In this document: positions 52,701 through 62,193 of the stretch, one piece after another
Numbering within the stretch: the stretch's first letter is position 1
Layout of the letters: every line of letters begins with the position of its first letter
Notes under the pieces: model-generated
Seen by the model: the letters and a program-made list of their open reading frames with translations, nothing else
Told to the model about the DNA's origin: nothing
Database searches by the model: none
From: Edwardsiella anguillarum
GTDB taxonomy: Bacteria; Pseudomonadota; Gammaproteobacteria; Enterobacterales; Enterobacteriaceae
Assembly (NCBI RefSeq): GCF_008801815.1
Contig: NZ_VZOX01000021.1
DNA: 64,000 nucleotides
Strand: one strand, 5' to 3'
Made by a program: the position numbers and the translations under genes

Positions 52701-53264
52701 TTATATGGCTAGTTTCTTTATCACTACAGTAATGTTTTCAATGCTGAGTTCATCAACGCTATTTTTCACCAGTCCTTTGATCTGATTGATTGATGGTTCT
52801 AAATTAGCCTGTGGTGCAGTGATGATGAGAACGGATGCTGTTGATACTCCTGAGGAACCGTCGGTTTTTAATGCATTTAATGTAACGCTACTATCAACGA
52901 CGCCAGGTATTTTATTAAGAAACTTCTCAATGCTTTGCTCTTTAATGAAATTGAGTTTAGCACTTTCCTGCATAGGCGATGAAATTAATTGGCTAGCGGG
53001 AAAAATAGTTTCAATGCTTACCAGTTTCTTTTTCGGGAATCCATTATCATTGAGTATTTTTATCGATTTTACAAAATCCTTTTTGTCTACACTTAACGAT
53101 ATCGCTTTGGATTTCTCAATGGTTTTATCGACGTCTATGTTGTTTGTTAATAATAATGCTTGCATTTGATTTGCTTCAGCTTCAGATAACTCAGAATATA
53201 ATATCTCTTTGCATCCTGTAATAAGGAAAATAGAAATCATTAATATTATTTTTTTTGTTTTCAT
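52701..53264 (-). CDS. escJ: EscJ, inner-membrane ring lipoprotein (SctJ)
   Basis: A 187-residue basal-body lipoprotein (E. coli 190). The lipobox is L-I-T-G-C with the lipidated cysteine at residue 18 after a short signal peptide. The YscJ/FliF ring domain follows, with its usual K-I-L-N-D-N-G-F-P-K-K linker region. Between escI and sepD in the LEE2 order. Confidence 0.94.
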   Translation of the reverse strand: MKTKKIILMISIFLITGCKEILYSELSEAEANQMQALLLTNNIDVDKTIEKSKAISLSVDKKDFVKSIKILNDNGFPKKKLVSIETIFPASQLISSPMQESAKLNFIKEQSIEKFLNKIPGVVDSSVTLNALKTDGSSGVSTASVLIITAPQANLEPSINQIKGLVKNSVDELSIENITVVIKKLAI

Positions 53265-53271
53265 GTATTTT

Positions 53272-53664
53272 TTATTGCATTGATGTTAGTTTTGTAATAG
53301 ATGTAGAAAACAGACTGGCTAATTTTGAAATAACATCTATATTCACATTTGCATTCAGTACAGAGCGCTGTAGCTGTAGCATGTCTGTTGGCGATAGCTT
53401 ACCTGCGGCAAGATCATCAAAGTTAAGATCCGGGGCATTGAGTGCATTGAAATGTCTACGCTTGATCTCTTCTATTAGGACTTGTTCAGGAGAAGCTACG
53501 CTAGCTGTACTGGGTAACAGTTGCGATAAAAACTGAGAAGCTGCGGTCATTTCTACCGGCTGAGCGGGCATGTTTGTTAACTGAACTGATGATGGAATGG
53601 TAGAGGCCTCCGCTGAGTGGGGTAAGATAGATGAAAGCGCGTTAGTCTGCAGTATTGGGTCCAT
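53272..53664 (-). CDS. escI: EscI, inner rod protein (SctI)
   Basis: A 130-residue rod subunit (E. coli EscI about 140). The C-terminal helix (L-Q-R-S-V-L-N-A-N-V-N-I-D-V-I-S-K-L-A) is the typical SctI polymerisation helix. Seven bases separate it from escJ. It is the third gene type in the espZ-escI-escJ-sepD-escC-cesD order of LEE2. Confidence 0.87.
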   Translation of the reverse strand: MDPILQTNALSSILPHSAEASTIPSSVQLTNMPAQPVEMTAASQFLSQLLPSTASVASPEQVLIEEIKRRHFNALNAPDLNFDDLAAGKLSPTDMLQLQRSVLNANVNIDVISKLASLFSTSITKLTSMQ

Positions 53665-53736
53665 TTTACATTACCTTATTACCGGCCAAAGCTATAGCTT
53701 GGCCGGCATTAATTATTTTCTTTGCTAACAATATCG

Positions 53737-54078
53737 TTAGCTGTTATTGCTACTATTATTGTCTAATTTTTTTGCTACGATGGAACCGAGAACACCTGCG
53801 CCAAGGCCAACAAAACCTAACACTCCAGCGCTGACACCCAGAGCCATAGATGAATCGGCATCTCCGTTGTCTCCCGTCACTTTAGCGGCAATGCCTGTTC
53901 CAATTGCCCCTAATACTAGGGTAAGGGAACTCGCTAAGGTTACTATCTTAATGGTTCTGGACGTATTAGTAGAGGACTCTGAATTTAACACGCCGACTGC
54001 ATTGGTTGACTCATGTGTGTTGATCGGTCGCATAGGCAGAGCATTGCTAGGGAGAGTCCCTATTGTACCTGTAGTCAT
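53737..54078 (-). CDS. espZ: EspZ (SepZ)-like translocated effector
   Basis: A 113-residue protein with two hydrophobic segments (about 43-65 and 79-101) joined by a short acidic loop, as in E. coli EspZ (about 98). The shared pattern runs T-S-R-T/S-x-x-I then A-I-G-T-G-I-A-A and L-G-V/I-S/A-A-G-V-L-G. EspZ in E. coli inserts in host membranes, limits further translocation and protects host cells from death. ATG 54078 is chosen by homology; the ribosome site is weak, and an upstream ATG at 54126 is possible. First gene of the LEE2-like operon. Confidence 0.82.
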   Translation of the reverse strand: MTTGTIGTLPSNALPMRPINTHESTNAVGVLNSESSTNTSRTIKIVTLASSLTLVLGAIGTGIAAKVTGDNGDADSSMALGVSAGVLGFVGLGAGVLGSIVAKKLDNNSSNNS

Positions 54079-54177
54079 AGCTGAATATTCCAACAAGTCA
54101 TATATAAGTGCTGCTAGTATCAACATCCCTTTGATAACTTACGACATCTATAACTTTTAAAGGATGGGTGCTATACC

Positions 54178-54208
54178 TTGCATATAGATGCCTTGTCATG
54201 TATATAAT
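54178..54208 (+). promoter_or_regulatory. Candidate promoter of the LEE3-like operon
   Basis: TTGCAT (54178-54183) and a perfect TATAAT (54203-54208), spaced 19 bases, in the AT-rich gap between divergent espZ and cesL. In E. coli the LEE2 and LEE3 promoters also lie back to back. Confidence 0.35.
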
Positions 54209-54270
54209 ATTCTCAAGGCGATTTCAAGACGATGTTTATATTTTTACGAGGTCAGTAAGGATGGTGTGTT

Positions 54271-54633
54271 TTGAATTTATTTCTAAAAAGAAATGTAGAA
54301 TCGTTTTTAATGGCTATAAATGAAAATGAAGTATGCAATAATAATGATGTTTTTTTTGTTGTTAAATCTAATTTGTTTGATCTTTTTATTGAGGGTGACG
54401 CTGATGGTGGCGTCTTTTTTACTTACTCAATAGGATATCGATGTGATAATCTAGTAAAGTTTCTTAGTGAGTTATCACCAGAGCGTATTAATGGTTTTAT
54501 TATTCATGTGTTTATTTATCGAGAAAATCTATGTATATGCTATCAGATAGATGATCTTTCAAGTCGTTATGAAAAATTACTATTAATGAATCACAATAAA
54601 ATAAAATCAATTATAGAAAGGCTATGCCGTTAA
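54271..54633 (+). CDS. cesL: CesL (Mpc/orf12), SepL-binding protein
   Basis: A 120-residue cytoplasmic protein in the place of LEE3 orf12/mpc/cesL (117 residues), reported to bind SepL. TTG 54271 is the best start because AAGGA lies 9 bases upstream and no in-frame ATG or GTG is nearer; an internal ATG would lose conserved residues. It overlaps escV by 10 bases. Confidence 0.78.
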   Translation: MNLFLKRNVESFLMAINENEVCNNNDVFFVVKSNLFDLFIEGDADGGVFFTYSIGYRCDNLVKFLSELSPERINGFIIHVFIYRENLCICYQIDDLSSRYEKLLLMNHNKIKSIIERLCR

Positions 54634-56648
54634 AAATGAAAAGTTATATTTCTTTTTTGAATTCATTTTCCAAATATCAAGATCTCGTTCTGGCTATTTT
54701 TTTCTTTATGGCAGTAATGATGATGATCATTCCACTGCCAACGATTGTTGTTGATATAATTATTGCGATAAATATATCAACAGCATTATTGTTGTTGATG
54801 CTATCTATATACATCAAGAGACCGCTAGACTTATCCGTCTTCCCAACTATTCTGTTGATAACAACTCTGATGCGTTTGTCTCTCAGTGTCAGTACCACTC
54901 GATTGATACTTCTACAACATGATGCCGGTGAAATAATCTATTCATTTGGTAACTTTGTCGTTGGAGGTAATATTGTCGTTGGTCTGATTATTTTTGTTAT
55001 TATCACAATAGTGCAATTTTTAGTGATAACTAAAGGCGCTGAACGTGTTGCAGAGGTTGGCGCGCGTTTTTCTCTTGATGGAATGCCTGGCAAGCAAATG
55101 AGTATAGATGGTGATATGCGTGCTGGTATTATTGATGCGCAGGAGGCAAAGAAACAGCGGGCTGAGGTACAAAAAGAGAGTCAACTTTATGGCGCAATGG
55201 ATGGGGCTATGAAGTTTGTTAAAGGTGATGCTATTGCCAGTATTATCATTATTGTTGTGAATCTCCTCGGCGGTGTGTTGATCGGTATGTGGCAGTTTAA
55301 CATGAGTTTCAGTGATGCCTTAGCGCTCTTCTCGGTACTCTCTGTTGGTGATGCTTTGGTAGCTCAGATTCCTGCATTGTTGATTTCTGTGACTGCGGGT
55401 ATTGTAGTAACGAGAGTTCCTGGTGAGATTAATAATAATTTGGCGGGTGATATAATTGGTCAAGTATCAGGGAATAGTCGCCCTTTCTTTATCAGTGCCG
55501 GCTTGATGCTAGTGATGGCATCTATTCCAGGGTTCCCTGTTCTGGTTTTTATTTTACTTTCATTAGCTATGGGTGTTATTGGTTGGCGGGTTAATAAAAA
55601 ACAGGTTTTTGATAGCCATAGTTCTTTAGGTCCTGAGGAGCGGATAGGCTCTGAAAATGTGACATCTGGTGCAGTCCCTCTGCGTTTAAAAATAGGTGCA
55701 AGAATCTTCAACGCAGAATTAAAACAGTTTATTGACATGATGCGCTGGCGTTTTTTTGATGAAAGAGGAATTCCTCTTCCTGAGATTGTTTTAGAATGCT
55801 CAAGCATCAAGGATGATGCTATAGAGGTCTATCTGTATCAAGAGTTAGTCTATAAGACATTTTGGGAGAATGAAAAAATAATATTTTTCCCTAACAGTAA
55901 TGATTTTTCGTTTGAGTATCAAAAGGAGTTATTACCATATGGAAGAAAGGTTTATAAAACTCCGCTGGCTAATGAGGAGATAGCAATATCATTGGGTATT
56001 AAGGTAGTTAATAATGTAAATGATGCCGTTGTTTTTTATAGTAAACTGATCGTTTCATGCTGTGCTAGAGAGTTTATCGGAGTGCAAGAAACACGATATC
56101 TTATGGATATTATGGAAAGGCAATATAGCGAGTTGGTGAAAGAGTTACAGCGTCAGTTAGGGTTGAGTAAGATTGTAGATATATTACAACGCTTAGTTGA
56201 TGAAGAGATATCCATCCGTGATTTACGTACTATATTTGAAACACTAATTTTTTGGTCTGTAAAAGAAAAAGATGTGGTGATTCTTTGTGAGTATGTTCGG
56301 GTAGCATTGCGGCGACATATTATCTCTAAACATAGTAATCATGGTGAGATGCTATCCGTTTGGTTGATTGGTAGCGAGTTAGAAAACGAAATGCGAGAGG
56401 CTATTCGTCAGACATCCTCGGGGTCTTACCTTAACCTTAGTGCTGAAAGAAGTTCGCAACTCATTGCAAGCATGAATACTATAATCGATAGTAATATTAA
56501 TGGCGTAATATTGACATCGCTCGATATCCGCCGTTATATGAAAAAGCTTATTGAGGGCACAATTCCAACTATCTCCGTTCTTTCTTTTCAGGAGGTAGGA
56601 AATGATATCGGTCTTAAAGTTTTGGGGACAATTAATGGATATGAATAA
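54624..56648 (+). CDS. escV: EscV, export gate protein (SctV)
   Basis: A 674-residue FHIPEP-family export gate (E. coli 675). The N-terminal half has about eight membrane segments and the family signature R-F-S-L-D-G-M-P-G-K-Q-M-S-I-D. The C-terminal half is the cytoplasmic nonameric ring. A-G-G lies 4-5 bases before ATG 54624; ATG 54636 is less likely. Overlaps cesL and, more deeply, escN. Confidence 0.96.
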   Translation: MPLKMKSYISFLNSFSKYQDLVLAIFFFMAVMMMIIPLPTIVVDIIIAINISTALLLLMLSIYIKRPLDLSVFPTILLITTLMRLSLSVSTTRLILLQHDAGEIIYSFGNFVVGGNIVVGLIIFVIITIVQFLVITKGAERVAEVGARFSLDGMPGKQMSIDGDMRAGIIDAQEAKKQRAEVQKESQLYGAMDGAMKFVKGDAIASIIIIVVNLLGGVLIGMWQFNMSFSDALALFSVLSVGDALVAQIPALLISVTAGIVVTRVPGEINNNLAGDIIGQVSGNSRPFFISAGLMLVMASIPGFPVLVFILLSLAMGVIGWRVNKKQVFDSHSSLGPEERIGSENVTSGAVPLRLKIGARIFNAELKQFIDMMRWRFFDERGIPLPEIVLECSSIKDDAIEVYLYQELVYKTFWENEKIIFFPNSNDFSFEYQKELLPYGRKVYKTPLANEEIAISLGIKVVNNVNDAVVFYSKLIVSCCAREFIGVQETRYLMDIMERQYSELVKELQRQLGLSKIVDILQRLVDEEISIRDLRTIFETLIFWSVKEKDVVILCEYVRVALRRHIISKHSNHGEMLSVWLIGSELENEMREAIRQTSSGSYLNLSAERSSQLIASMNTIIDSNINGVILTSLDIRRYMKKLIEGTIPTISVLSFQEVGNDIGLKVLGTINGYE

Positions 56649-57978
56649 TGAATATGTTCCTAAGTTATGTTGTGAAAATATAAAAAAACTATTGAGGCAT
56701 GATGATGTTGTGATATCAATAGAGAATACTGCAACTTATGAAGGTAAAATAATAGAAATTGGAGCTATTTTTATAAAGGCATATTTGCCTTTGGCGAAAA
56801 TTGGTTCAATCTATCAGATTAAACCCAGTGATGAATTTGCTGAAGTGATCTCAATAAATGAAATGAGCGTCACACTTTTACCATTCTGTGACATGAGCGG
56901 TATGTTTTTAGGACAGTGGCTTAGTTTTTATCAAAGTGAATTTTTTATCTCTGTGGGCTATGGTTTATTGGGCCGCGTTGTTAATGGATTAGGTCACCCT
57001 TTGGCCGCTGGGGATAAATTGACTAATATACCTTATCAGCGCTCTTTATTTAGAGAGCCTCCCGACCCGTTATCAAGAGCCATTATTGATAAGCCACTAT
57101 CCGTAGGCGTTAAAGCGATTGACGGATTATTAACCTGCGGCGTAGGCCAGCGTATCGGTATTTTCGCTGGTTCTGGCGTTGGGAAAAGTACCTTGTTAGG
57201 TATGATATGTAATGGTGCTCAGGCCGATATTATCGTGATGGCCTTGATCGGTGAAAGAGGCAGAGAGGTTAATGAGTTTCTTGCTTTGCTACCAGAGGAA
57301 ACCAGGCTACGTTCTGTCTTTGTAGTCACTACATCGGATCGTCCACCATTGGAAAGAATGAAAGCTGCATTTACTGCTACTACGATCGCTGAGTTTTTCC
57401 GTGATCAGGGAAAACATGTATTATTGATAATGGATTCAGTTACTCGTTATGCTCGAGCCGCTAGGGATGTTGGGTTATCGATTGGCGAGCCTGATATACG
57501 CGGTGGTTTTCCACCTAGCGTCTTTGCTACCTTACCACGCTTACTTGAAAGGGCAGGTCCTGCAGCTGTTGGTGCCATAACAGCTATTTATAGCGTGCTG
57601 ATAGAAAATGATGATGCTAACGATCCTATTGCTGATGAGGTAAGATCTATTTTAGATGGACATATTATTTTAAGTAGGAAGCTTGCTGAAGAGAATCATT
57701 ATCCTGCTATTGATGTTGGTTTGAGTGCTAGTCGTATTATGATTAATGTTACCTCTCGTGAGCAGTCAAATGCTGCCGCTACACTAAAATCAATGATTGC
57801 TACCTATAAGGATGTTGAGTTGTTGCTGCGAATTGGTGAGTATAAGCATGGTGAAGATCCTCAGGTCGATCGCGCTATACATCTGTGGCCGCAGATTCAA
57901 TCTTTTTGTCGTCAGCCATTTGATTCTGTTATGGAATTTAATACAACTATAAATGAACTATTCAGAACGGTAGGCTAA
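56602..57978 (+). CDS. escN: EscN, secretion ATPase (SctN)
   Basis: A 458-residue hexameric ATPase (E. coli 446) that unfolds chaperone-bound substrates at the inner membrane. Walker A G-S-G-V-G-K-S-T near residue 190, the F1-type D-S-V-T-R-Y-A-R-A-A-R-D-V-G block and G-G-F-P-P-S-V-F are exact. ATG 56602 is used because GGAGG is 6 bases upstream and the MIS start is as in E. coli; it overlaps escV by 47 bases. A shorter start at 56635 remains possible. Confidence 0.94.
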   Translation: MISVLKFWGQLMDMNNEYVPKLCCENIKKLLRHDDVVISIENTATYEGKIIEIGAIFIKAYLPLAKIGSIYQIKPSDEFAEVISINEMSVTLLPFCDMSGMFLGQWLSFYQSEFFISVGYGLLGRVVNGLGHPLAAGDKLTNIPYQRSLFREPPDPLSRAIIDKPLSVGVKAIDGLLTCGVGQRIGIFAGSGVGKSTLLGMICNGAQADIIVMALIGERGREVNEFLALLPEETRLRSVFVVTTSDRPPLERMKAAFTATTIAEFFRDQGKHVLLIMDSVTRYARAARDVGLSIGEPDIRGGFPPSVFATLPRLLERAGPAAVGAITAIYSVLIENDDANDPIADEVRSILDGHIILSRKLAEENHYPAIDVGLSASRIMINVTSREQSNAAATLKSMIATYKDVELLLRIGEYKHGEDPQVDRAIHLWPQIQSFCRQPFDSVMEFNTTINELFRTVG

Positions 57979-57980
57979 TC

Positions 57981-58349
57981 ATGCTTAATGATATTTTAGC
58001 GATAAAAAAACGACGAATTCTAAAAAAGAAAAAAAATCTTGCTGATGTTGAAACACAAAAGCAACAAGCTTTTATTGATTTGGATACCTATCAACGTAGG
58101 CTCACGAGCAATATTCAAGTCTATAAAAATTTTTGCGATAATCTTACTTCGATAGAGTTCATATCATTATTCGAGTATCGTAAAAAACAAGCTGACTTTG
58201 AATATGATATGAAACAGTTAATTTTAGACAAAAAAGAGTGTGAAAATAATATTTGTGTTTTATCAAAAAATATTAACTCACTAACGGAAGATATAAAAAA
58301 AATTAATATTTCTATCGAAAAGATAAAGTATGTACTGAATGATGAATAA
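57981..58349 (+). CDS. escO: EscO, ATPase stalk protein (SctO)
   Basis: A 122-residue protein, almost wholly helical and Lys-rich, predicted to form a two-helix coiled coil linking EscN to EscV (E. coli 125). It starts 2 bases after escN and overlaps escP by 11 bases. Confidence 0.87.
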   Translation: MLNDILAIKKRRILKKKKNLADVETQKQQAFIDLDTYQRRLTSNIQVYKNFCDNLTSIEFISLFEYRKKQADFEYDMKQLILDKKECENNICVLSKNINSLTEDIKKINISIEKIKYVLNDE

Positions 58350-58749
58350 TATAGATAAAATAGAAAGAAACCTTTTTTTTAAAAGTTACCCAGTAGAGTC
58401 TCCAACTGAGAAGCAAGATTCTTTTTATAATTTATTAATGAAGAAAAGAAGTGCTGACCGATGGGTTATTCGTGGTGCTGAACTATGGTTTTCGATGTTT
58501 CATTCTGGAGACAACCTTTTCGCTCATATCCCTTATGGAATAAGAACTTTTAGATTATATAATCGAGTATTAAAAGATATTATTATTGCGATTGAACGCA
58601 ATAACCAAGGTGGATTTATCACTCTGAAAGTAAGTCGCAATAGGATCGAGCATAAGGTAATTATCGATAATGCTACTATTATCATAGAAAAAATAAAAAA
58701 TATTTTTGACTCATGTTCTATTCAATTTGGTATAACTTATTATGATTAA
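58339..58749 (+). CDS. escP: EscP, needle-length/switch regulator (SctP)
   Basis: A 136-residue protein (E. coli orf16/EscP 138) that controls needle length with SepL and EscU. No motif is strong, so the call rests on order (escO-escP-escQ), length and overlap with both neighbours. It has a helical N-terminus and a compact C-terminal domain. Confidence 0.82.
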   Translation: MMNNIDKIERNLFFKSYPVESPTEKQDSFYNLLMKKRSADRWVIRGAELWFSMFHSGDNLFAHIPYGIRTFRLYNRVLKDIIIAIERNNQGGFITLKVSRNRIEHKVIIDNATIIIEKIKNIFDSCSIQFGITYYD

Positions 58750-59635
58750 ATTAGAGTATTTAAGCCTTTTTTCTAAAATTGGTAGTGGGAGAGTATATCA
58801 TCGTGATGAGAGCGGATCTATTTATCTCCATTTCTCTCACGGTGCAGGGCGGGGGGTTGTAATCGATTTGGTTGTTGATAGCGTGCCAGGTCAGATTTGG
58901 TTTTCGGAGTCGGAGTGGTTAGAATGGTGTAATGACATTGTACATTTTTCTGACATTGAGGCTATTCCCATTAGTTTGAAGGATATTCTTGCTACATGGG
59001 TACTCGGTGATTTTTTTTTCGGGCATAAAATTATTATAAAGCAAATAACTACTCTGGTGCTGTTAGATGGTTTTTATCCACAGGCAACAATAAACTCAGA
59101 GGATAAAAATATAGCCATGGTTATGCTTAGCACTCCATTATCTTTTTTGTCTTTTTTTGGGAATGGTGATTCTGAAATATATCCTTATGGTCAATTTAAG
59201 CTATTTGATTTTGAGTTTTATCTTGCTATTGGATATGATGAAATTGTGATAAGTCAGTTGGAGTTAGGTGGCGCGATAAGAGTTAATAATATATCAAATA
59301 TTGACGATGATCAGGTTTGGATTTCTTACGGCTCTCCACTTGGTATTGTTCGCGTTGAGAATAGTAAGTTGAATATTATTGAGACATTATATTCACCGGC
59401 TGCTATAGTTTTAGATGATGCCCATGATTATGAACATATGTATTATTATTGCGTAGGCAAGGTTACATTAAACATCAGTGAGCTTGATCGATTCTTAGTT
59501 AGCGGGGCTGTTAATTACAATAAAATAATGTATTTCCCTAATGTGAAAATTATAAATGGTAAATCTTGTATAGCTGAAGGTGAGTTGGTTAAAATAAATG
59601 ATGCGTTTTATGTTGAATTACTTAACCTTGAGTGA
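58742..59635 (+). CDS. sepQ: EscQ (SepQ), cytoplasmic sorting-platform protein (SctQ)
   Basis: A 297-residue protein (E. coli 305) with a C-terminal SpoA/FliN-type domain (V-G-K-V-T-L-N-I-S-E-L-D onward). It forms the cytoplasmic sorting platform with EscK and EscL. It overlaps escP by 8 bases, and its stop overlaps a potential GTG start of etgA. Confidence 0.9.
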   Translation: MIKLEYLSLFSKIGSGRVYHRDESGSIYLHFSHGAGRGVVIDLVVDSVPGQIWFSESEWLEWCNDIVHFSDIEAIPISLKDILATWVLGDFFFGHKIIIKQITTLVLLDGFYPQATINSEDKNIAMVMLSTPLSFLSFFGNGDSEIYPYGQFKLFDFEFYLAIGYDEIVISQLELGGAIRVNNISNIDDDQVWISYGSPLGIVRVENSKLNIIETLYSPAAIVLDDAHDYEHMYYYCVGKVTLNISELDRFLVSGAVNYNKIMYFPNVKIINGKSCIAEGELVKINDAFYVELLNLE

Positions 59636-59643
59636 TTAATGAT

Positions 59644-60120
59644 ATGCGTAATTTTATTTTTATTTGTCTTTTCGTTTTTTCATTTTCATCGGCTTATGCG
59701 GCTAAAAGTGATTTTTTAAATGATTGCTTCGTTCGGGCTGGACAAAGTTATAATATCTCACCAATTTTATTGAAAGCTATAGCGATACAAGAGTCAAATT
59801 TATCAAGTCATGTGGTCAGTAAGATGAATGCGAATGGAACATATGATGTCGGTATCATGCAAATAAATTCATTTCATTTTGAAAAATTAAAAAAAATGGG
59901 AATTACAGAGGATGATCTTATTAATGATCCCTGTGTTAATATTTTCGTAGGAGCCTATATCCTTGCTATGAACATAAAAAGTAATGGTGCAACATGGGAA
60001 TCTGTTGGGGCATATAATGCGGGGTACGGGAAGAGTTTAACCTCTATTCTTAACAAAGAAAAGTATGCAAGGCTAGTATTTGAGTCCTATCAAAAAATAA
60101 GTCCGAAAGGGCCTCAATAA
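59644..60120 (+). CDS. etgA: EtgA, specialised lytic transglycosylase
   Basis: A 158-residue periplasmic muramidase (E. coli EtgA about 152) opening peptidoglycan for the apparatus. Signal peptide to about residue 19, then the SLT fold with the catalytic Glu in A-I-Q-E-S-N, V-G-I-M-Q-I-N-S and A-Y-N-A-G motifs. ATG 59644 is used because the signal peptide starts there; GTG 59632 overlaps the escQ stop. Its end overlaps convergent escU by 7 bases. In E. coli etgA also sits next to escU. Confidence 0.92.
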   Translation: MRNFIFICLFVFSFSSAYAAKSDFLNDCFVRAGQSYNISPILLKAIAIQESNLSSHVVSKMNANGTYDVGIMQINSFHFEKLKKMGITEDDLINDPCVNIFVGAYILAMNIKSNGATWESVGAYNAGYGKSLTSILNKEKYARLVFESYQKISPKGPQ

Positions 60121-61151
60121 TCTAGATTCATGGCTATACGAAGTATTTCCGCTACAGGTTCAAAAAAATCTTCTGTAATATAATCTCCGGGAGCTATATT
60201 GGCATGGATTCCTCGTGCTAAGGAAATCTCTTCAACTATGGGTATGTTATTATCTTCAGCTATTTTTAGTATATGTAAGGCTAACTTCCCTATGCCTATT
60301 TCTAATATTTGAGGGACGGGGGTCTCACCTAATTTATAGTATATGCATACAGCAATATGTGTGGGGTTTTTTACTATTACTGTTGATTTTCGTACGTTGT
60401 TACCCAGGCTTCCACTTTGTATTTCCGCATGGATTTTTTTTCTTTCTGATTTTACTTCTGGGTTGCCATCGCTATCTTTTGATTCACGCTTTACTTCATC
60501 TTTAGTCATCATTATTTTCTTTTCTCCATTTCTTCTTTGGAACCAAAAATCAAATATGGAAAAGATAAGATAACCGACTAGTATTCCTTTCCAAAGGAGT
60601 GAAATAATATAAAAAGAATAATCAAATGCTACTGTATTAGAGGCATATGGTAAATTTGAGAAATCGCGTACGTGCTCACGAATTATGATGTAGCTAACTA
60701 GGCTAATGAAGGCTAACTTTAATATTGATTTTAAAAGCTCAAAGACATTTTTAAGTGAAAAAATATTTTTTATGTTATTTTTAACGCTAAGTTTTTGCAG
60801 GCTCGGCTTGATTTTTTCAACTGCAAAAATAAATCCAATTTGTGAAACTATAGAGAGGATGTCACCGATAAAAATAACTGCAACTAGAGGGAGTATGTAT
60901 TTTATTGATAAGTCTAATGCCATTCCAGTAATTTTTCCAGCGGAATAAGATAATTCATAGTTAATTGACTCGATAGATGTATTTATTAGTTCTATTATTT
61001 CAGATAAAAATGAATTACCATACAGATATAAATATGTAAATATAAATATAGATTGTACGGCTGAAACAACCTCTTCACTTTTTATAACATCGCCTTTCTC
61101 TTTTAGATCCCGTAATTTTTTTGTTGTCGGCTTTTCTGTTTTTTCACTCAT
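60114..61151 (-). CDS. escU: EscU, autocleaved export switch protein (SctU)
   Basis: A 345-residue inner-membrane protein, identical in length to E. coli EscU, with four membrane segments and a cytoplasmic domain. The autocleavage motif N-P-T-H is at residue 262, the same number as in E. coli, so substrate switching is expected to work. Last gene of the LEE1-like operon; starts 4 bases into the escT stop. Confidence 0.96.
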   Translation of the reverse strand: MSEKTEKPTTKKLRDLKEKGDVIKSEEVVSAVQSIFIFTYLYLYGNSFLSEIIELINTSIESINYELSYSAGKITGMALDLSIKYILPLVAVIFIGDILSIVSQIGFIFAVEKIKPSLQKLSVKNNIKNIFSLKNVFELLKSILKLAFISLVSYIIIREHVRDFSNLPYASNTVAFDYSFYIISLLWKGILVGYLIFSIFDFWFQRRNGEKKIMMTKDEVKRESKDSDGNPEVKSERKKIHAEIQSGSLGNNVRKSTVIVKNPTHIAVCIYYKLGETPVPQILEIGIGKLALHILKIAEDNNIPIVEEISLARGIHANIAPGDYITEDFFEPVAEILRIAMNLDY

Positions 61152-61927
61152 ATAGCTTTCTCTAGTAGTAAGGTAATTAAGTTTTTATTGAGCGCTATTG
61201 CTTCTTTTACTAAGGATGGATATGTATGAAGTACAATGATTAAAATAAAGAATGCGATTAAGCTTTTAATCGGTAACGATAGCGTGAATACGTTTAGCTG
61301 CTGTGCCGTTTTATTCAAGAATCCAAAGGCTATATCTGTCAGCAAAATACCGACGATCATAGGAATTGAGAAGCTAACCAGAAGTTTTAAAAATGAGTTC
61401 CATAAGGAGTATATGAAACTAATGAGCTGACCGTTGATTTCAATAGATTGTGATATGGGTAATGTTTGGTATGATGAATATAATGTGCTGAGTATATCTT
61501 CTATACCTCCATGTATTATAAAAATAATATTAACAAAATGATATAAAAATACACCGGTTACAGATGAGGAATCGTTTATTGCAGGGTTAAGTATTGAAGC
61601 GATGGTTGAACCGCGCAAGGTATCAATAAGTTGGCTTGCGGAGTCTATAGCCCAGAAGATGATAGTAAACGATAGTCCGATAAAGAATCCAATCATTAAT
61701 TCTTTTAGTACAAATAGAGATAAAGACGATATCTCATGTGGCATAACCTCAGTGATATTTATATTTTGATGTATTATTGGGAGTGATATTGCTAATGTGA
61801 ATGCATTCCGGATTAGCGGTGACAGGAAGTTTCCCAAAGAAAAGATGGGAATAATTAGGAATGCGCCCAAAGGGCGTAATATACATATAAATATAGTGAT
61901 GATGATGTCAACAGTATCTTTCATCAT
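61148..61927 (-). CDS. escT: EscT, export apparatus protein (SctT)
   Basis: A 259-residue FliR-family inner-membrane protein (E. coli 258) with about six to seven hydrophobic segments, forming the export gate with EscR and EscS. The start overlaps the escS stop by 4 bases. Confidence 0.94.
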   Translation of the reverse strand: MMKDTVDIIITIFICILRPLGAFLIIPIFSLGNFLSPLIRNAFTLAISLPIIHQNINITEVMPHEISSLSLFVLKELMIGFFIGLSFTIIFWAIDSASQLIDTLRGSTIASILNPAINDSSSVTGVFLYHFVNIIFIIHGGIEDILSTLYSSYQTLPISQSIEINGQLISFIYSLWNSFLKLLVSFSIPMIVGILLTDIAFGFLNKTAQQLNVFTLSLPIKSLIAFFILIIVLHTYPSLVKEAIALNKNLITLLLEKAI

Positions 61928-62193
61928 TTTACCAATAGATTAAGGTGTTCAAAAATTAATGATGAAAAATTAAGAATGACATTCCCCATCCAATGGTATG
62001 TAAGTGCTAGTGTGGCAAATACAGCTAATATCTTTAGTAAGAAGGGTAAAGTTTGGTCCTGAAGTTGAGTGAGTGCTTGAATTAGGCTTATTAATATACC
62101 AACGATAGAGGCAGCAGCTACTGTTGGAAGCGATAATAATAGTACCACCCATAGCATTTCTATACTGACTTGAACTAATGTTCCACTGTTCAT
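61924..62193 (-). CDS. escS: EscS, export apparatus protein (SctS)
   Basis: An 89-residue FliQ-family protein with two membrane segments and the P-T-V-A-A-A-S-I-V-G and Q-x-Q-x-Q-T-L family stretch. Its start overlaps the escR stop by one base. Confidence 0.95.
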   Translation of the reverse strand: MNSGTLVQVSIEMLWVVLLLSLPTVAAASIVGILISLIQALTQLQDQTLPFLLKILAVFATLALTYHWMGNVILNFSSLIFEHLNLLVK

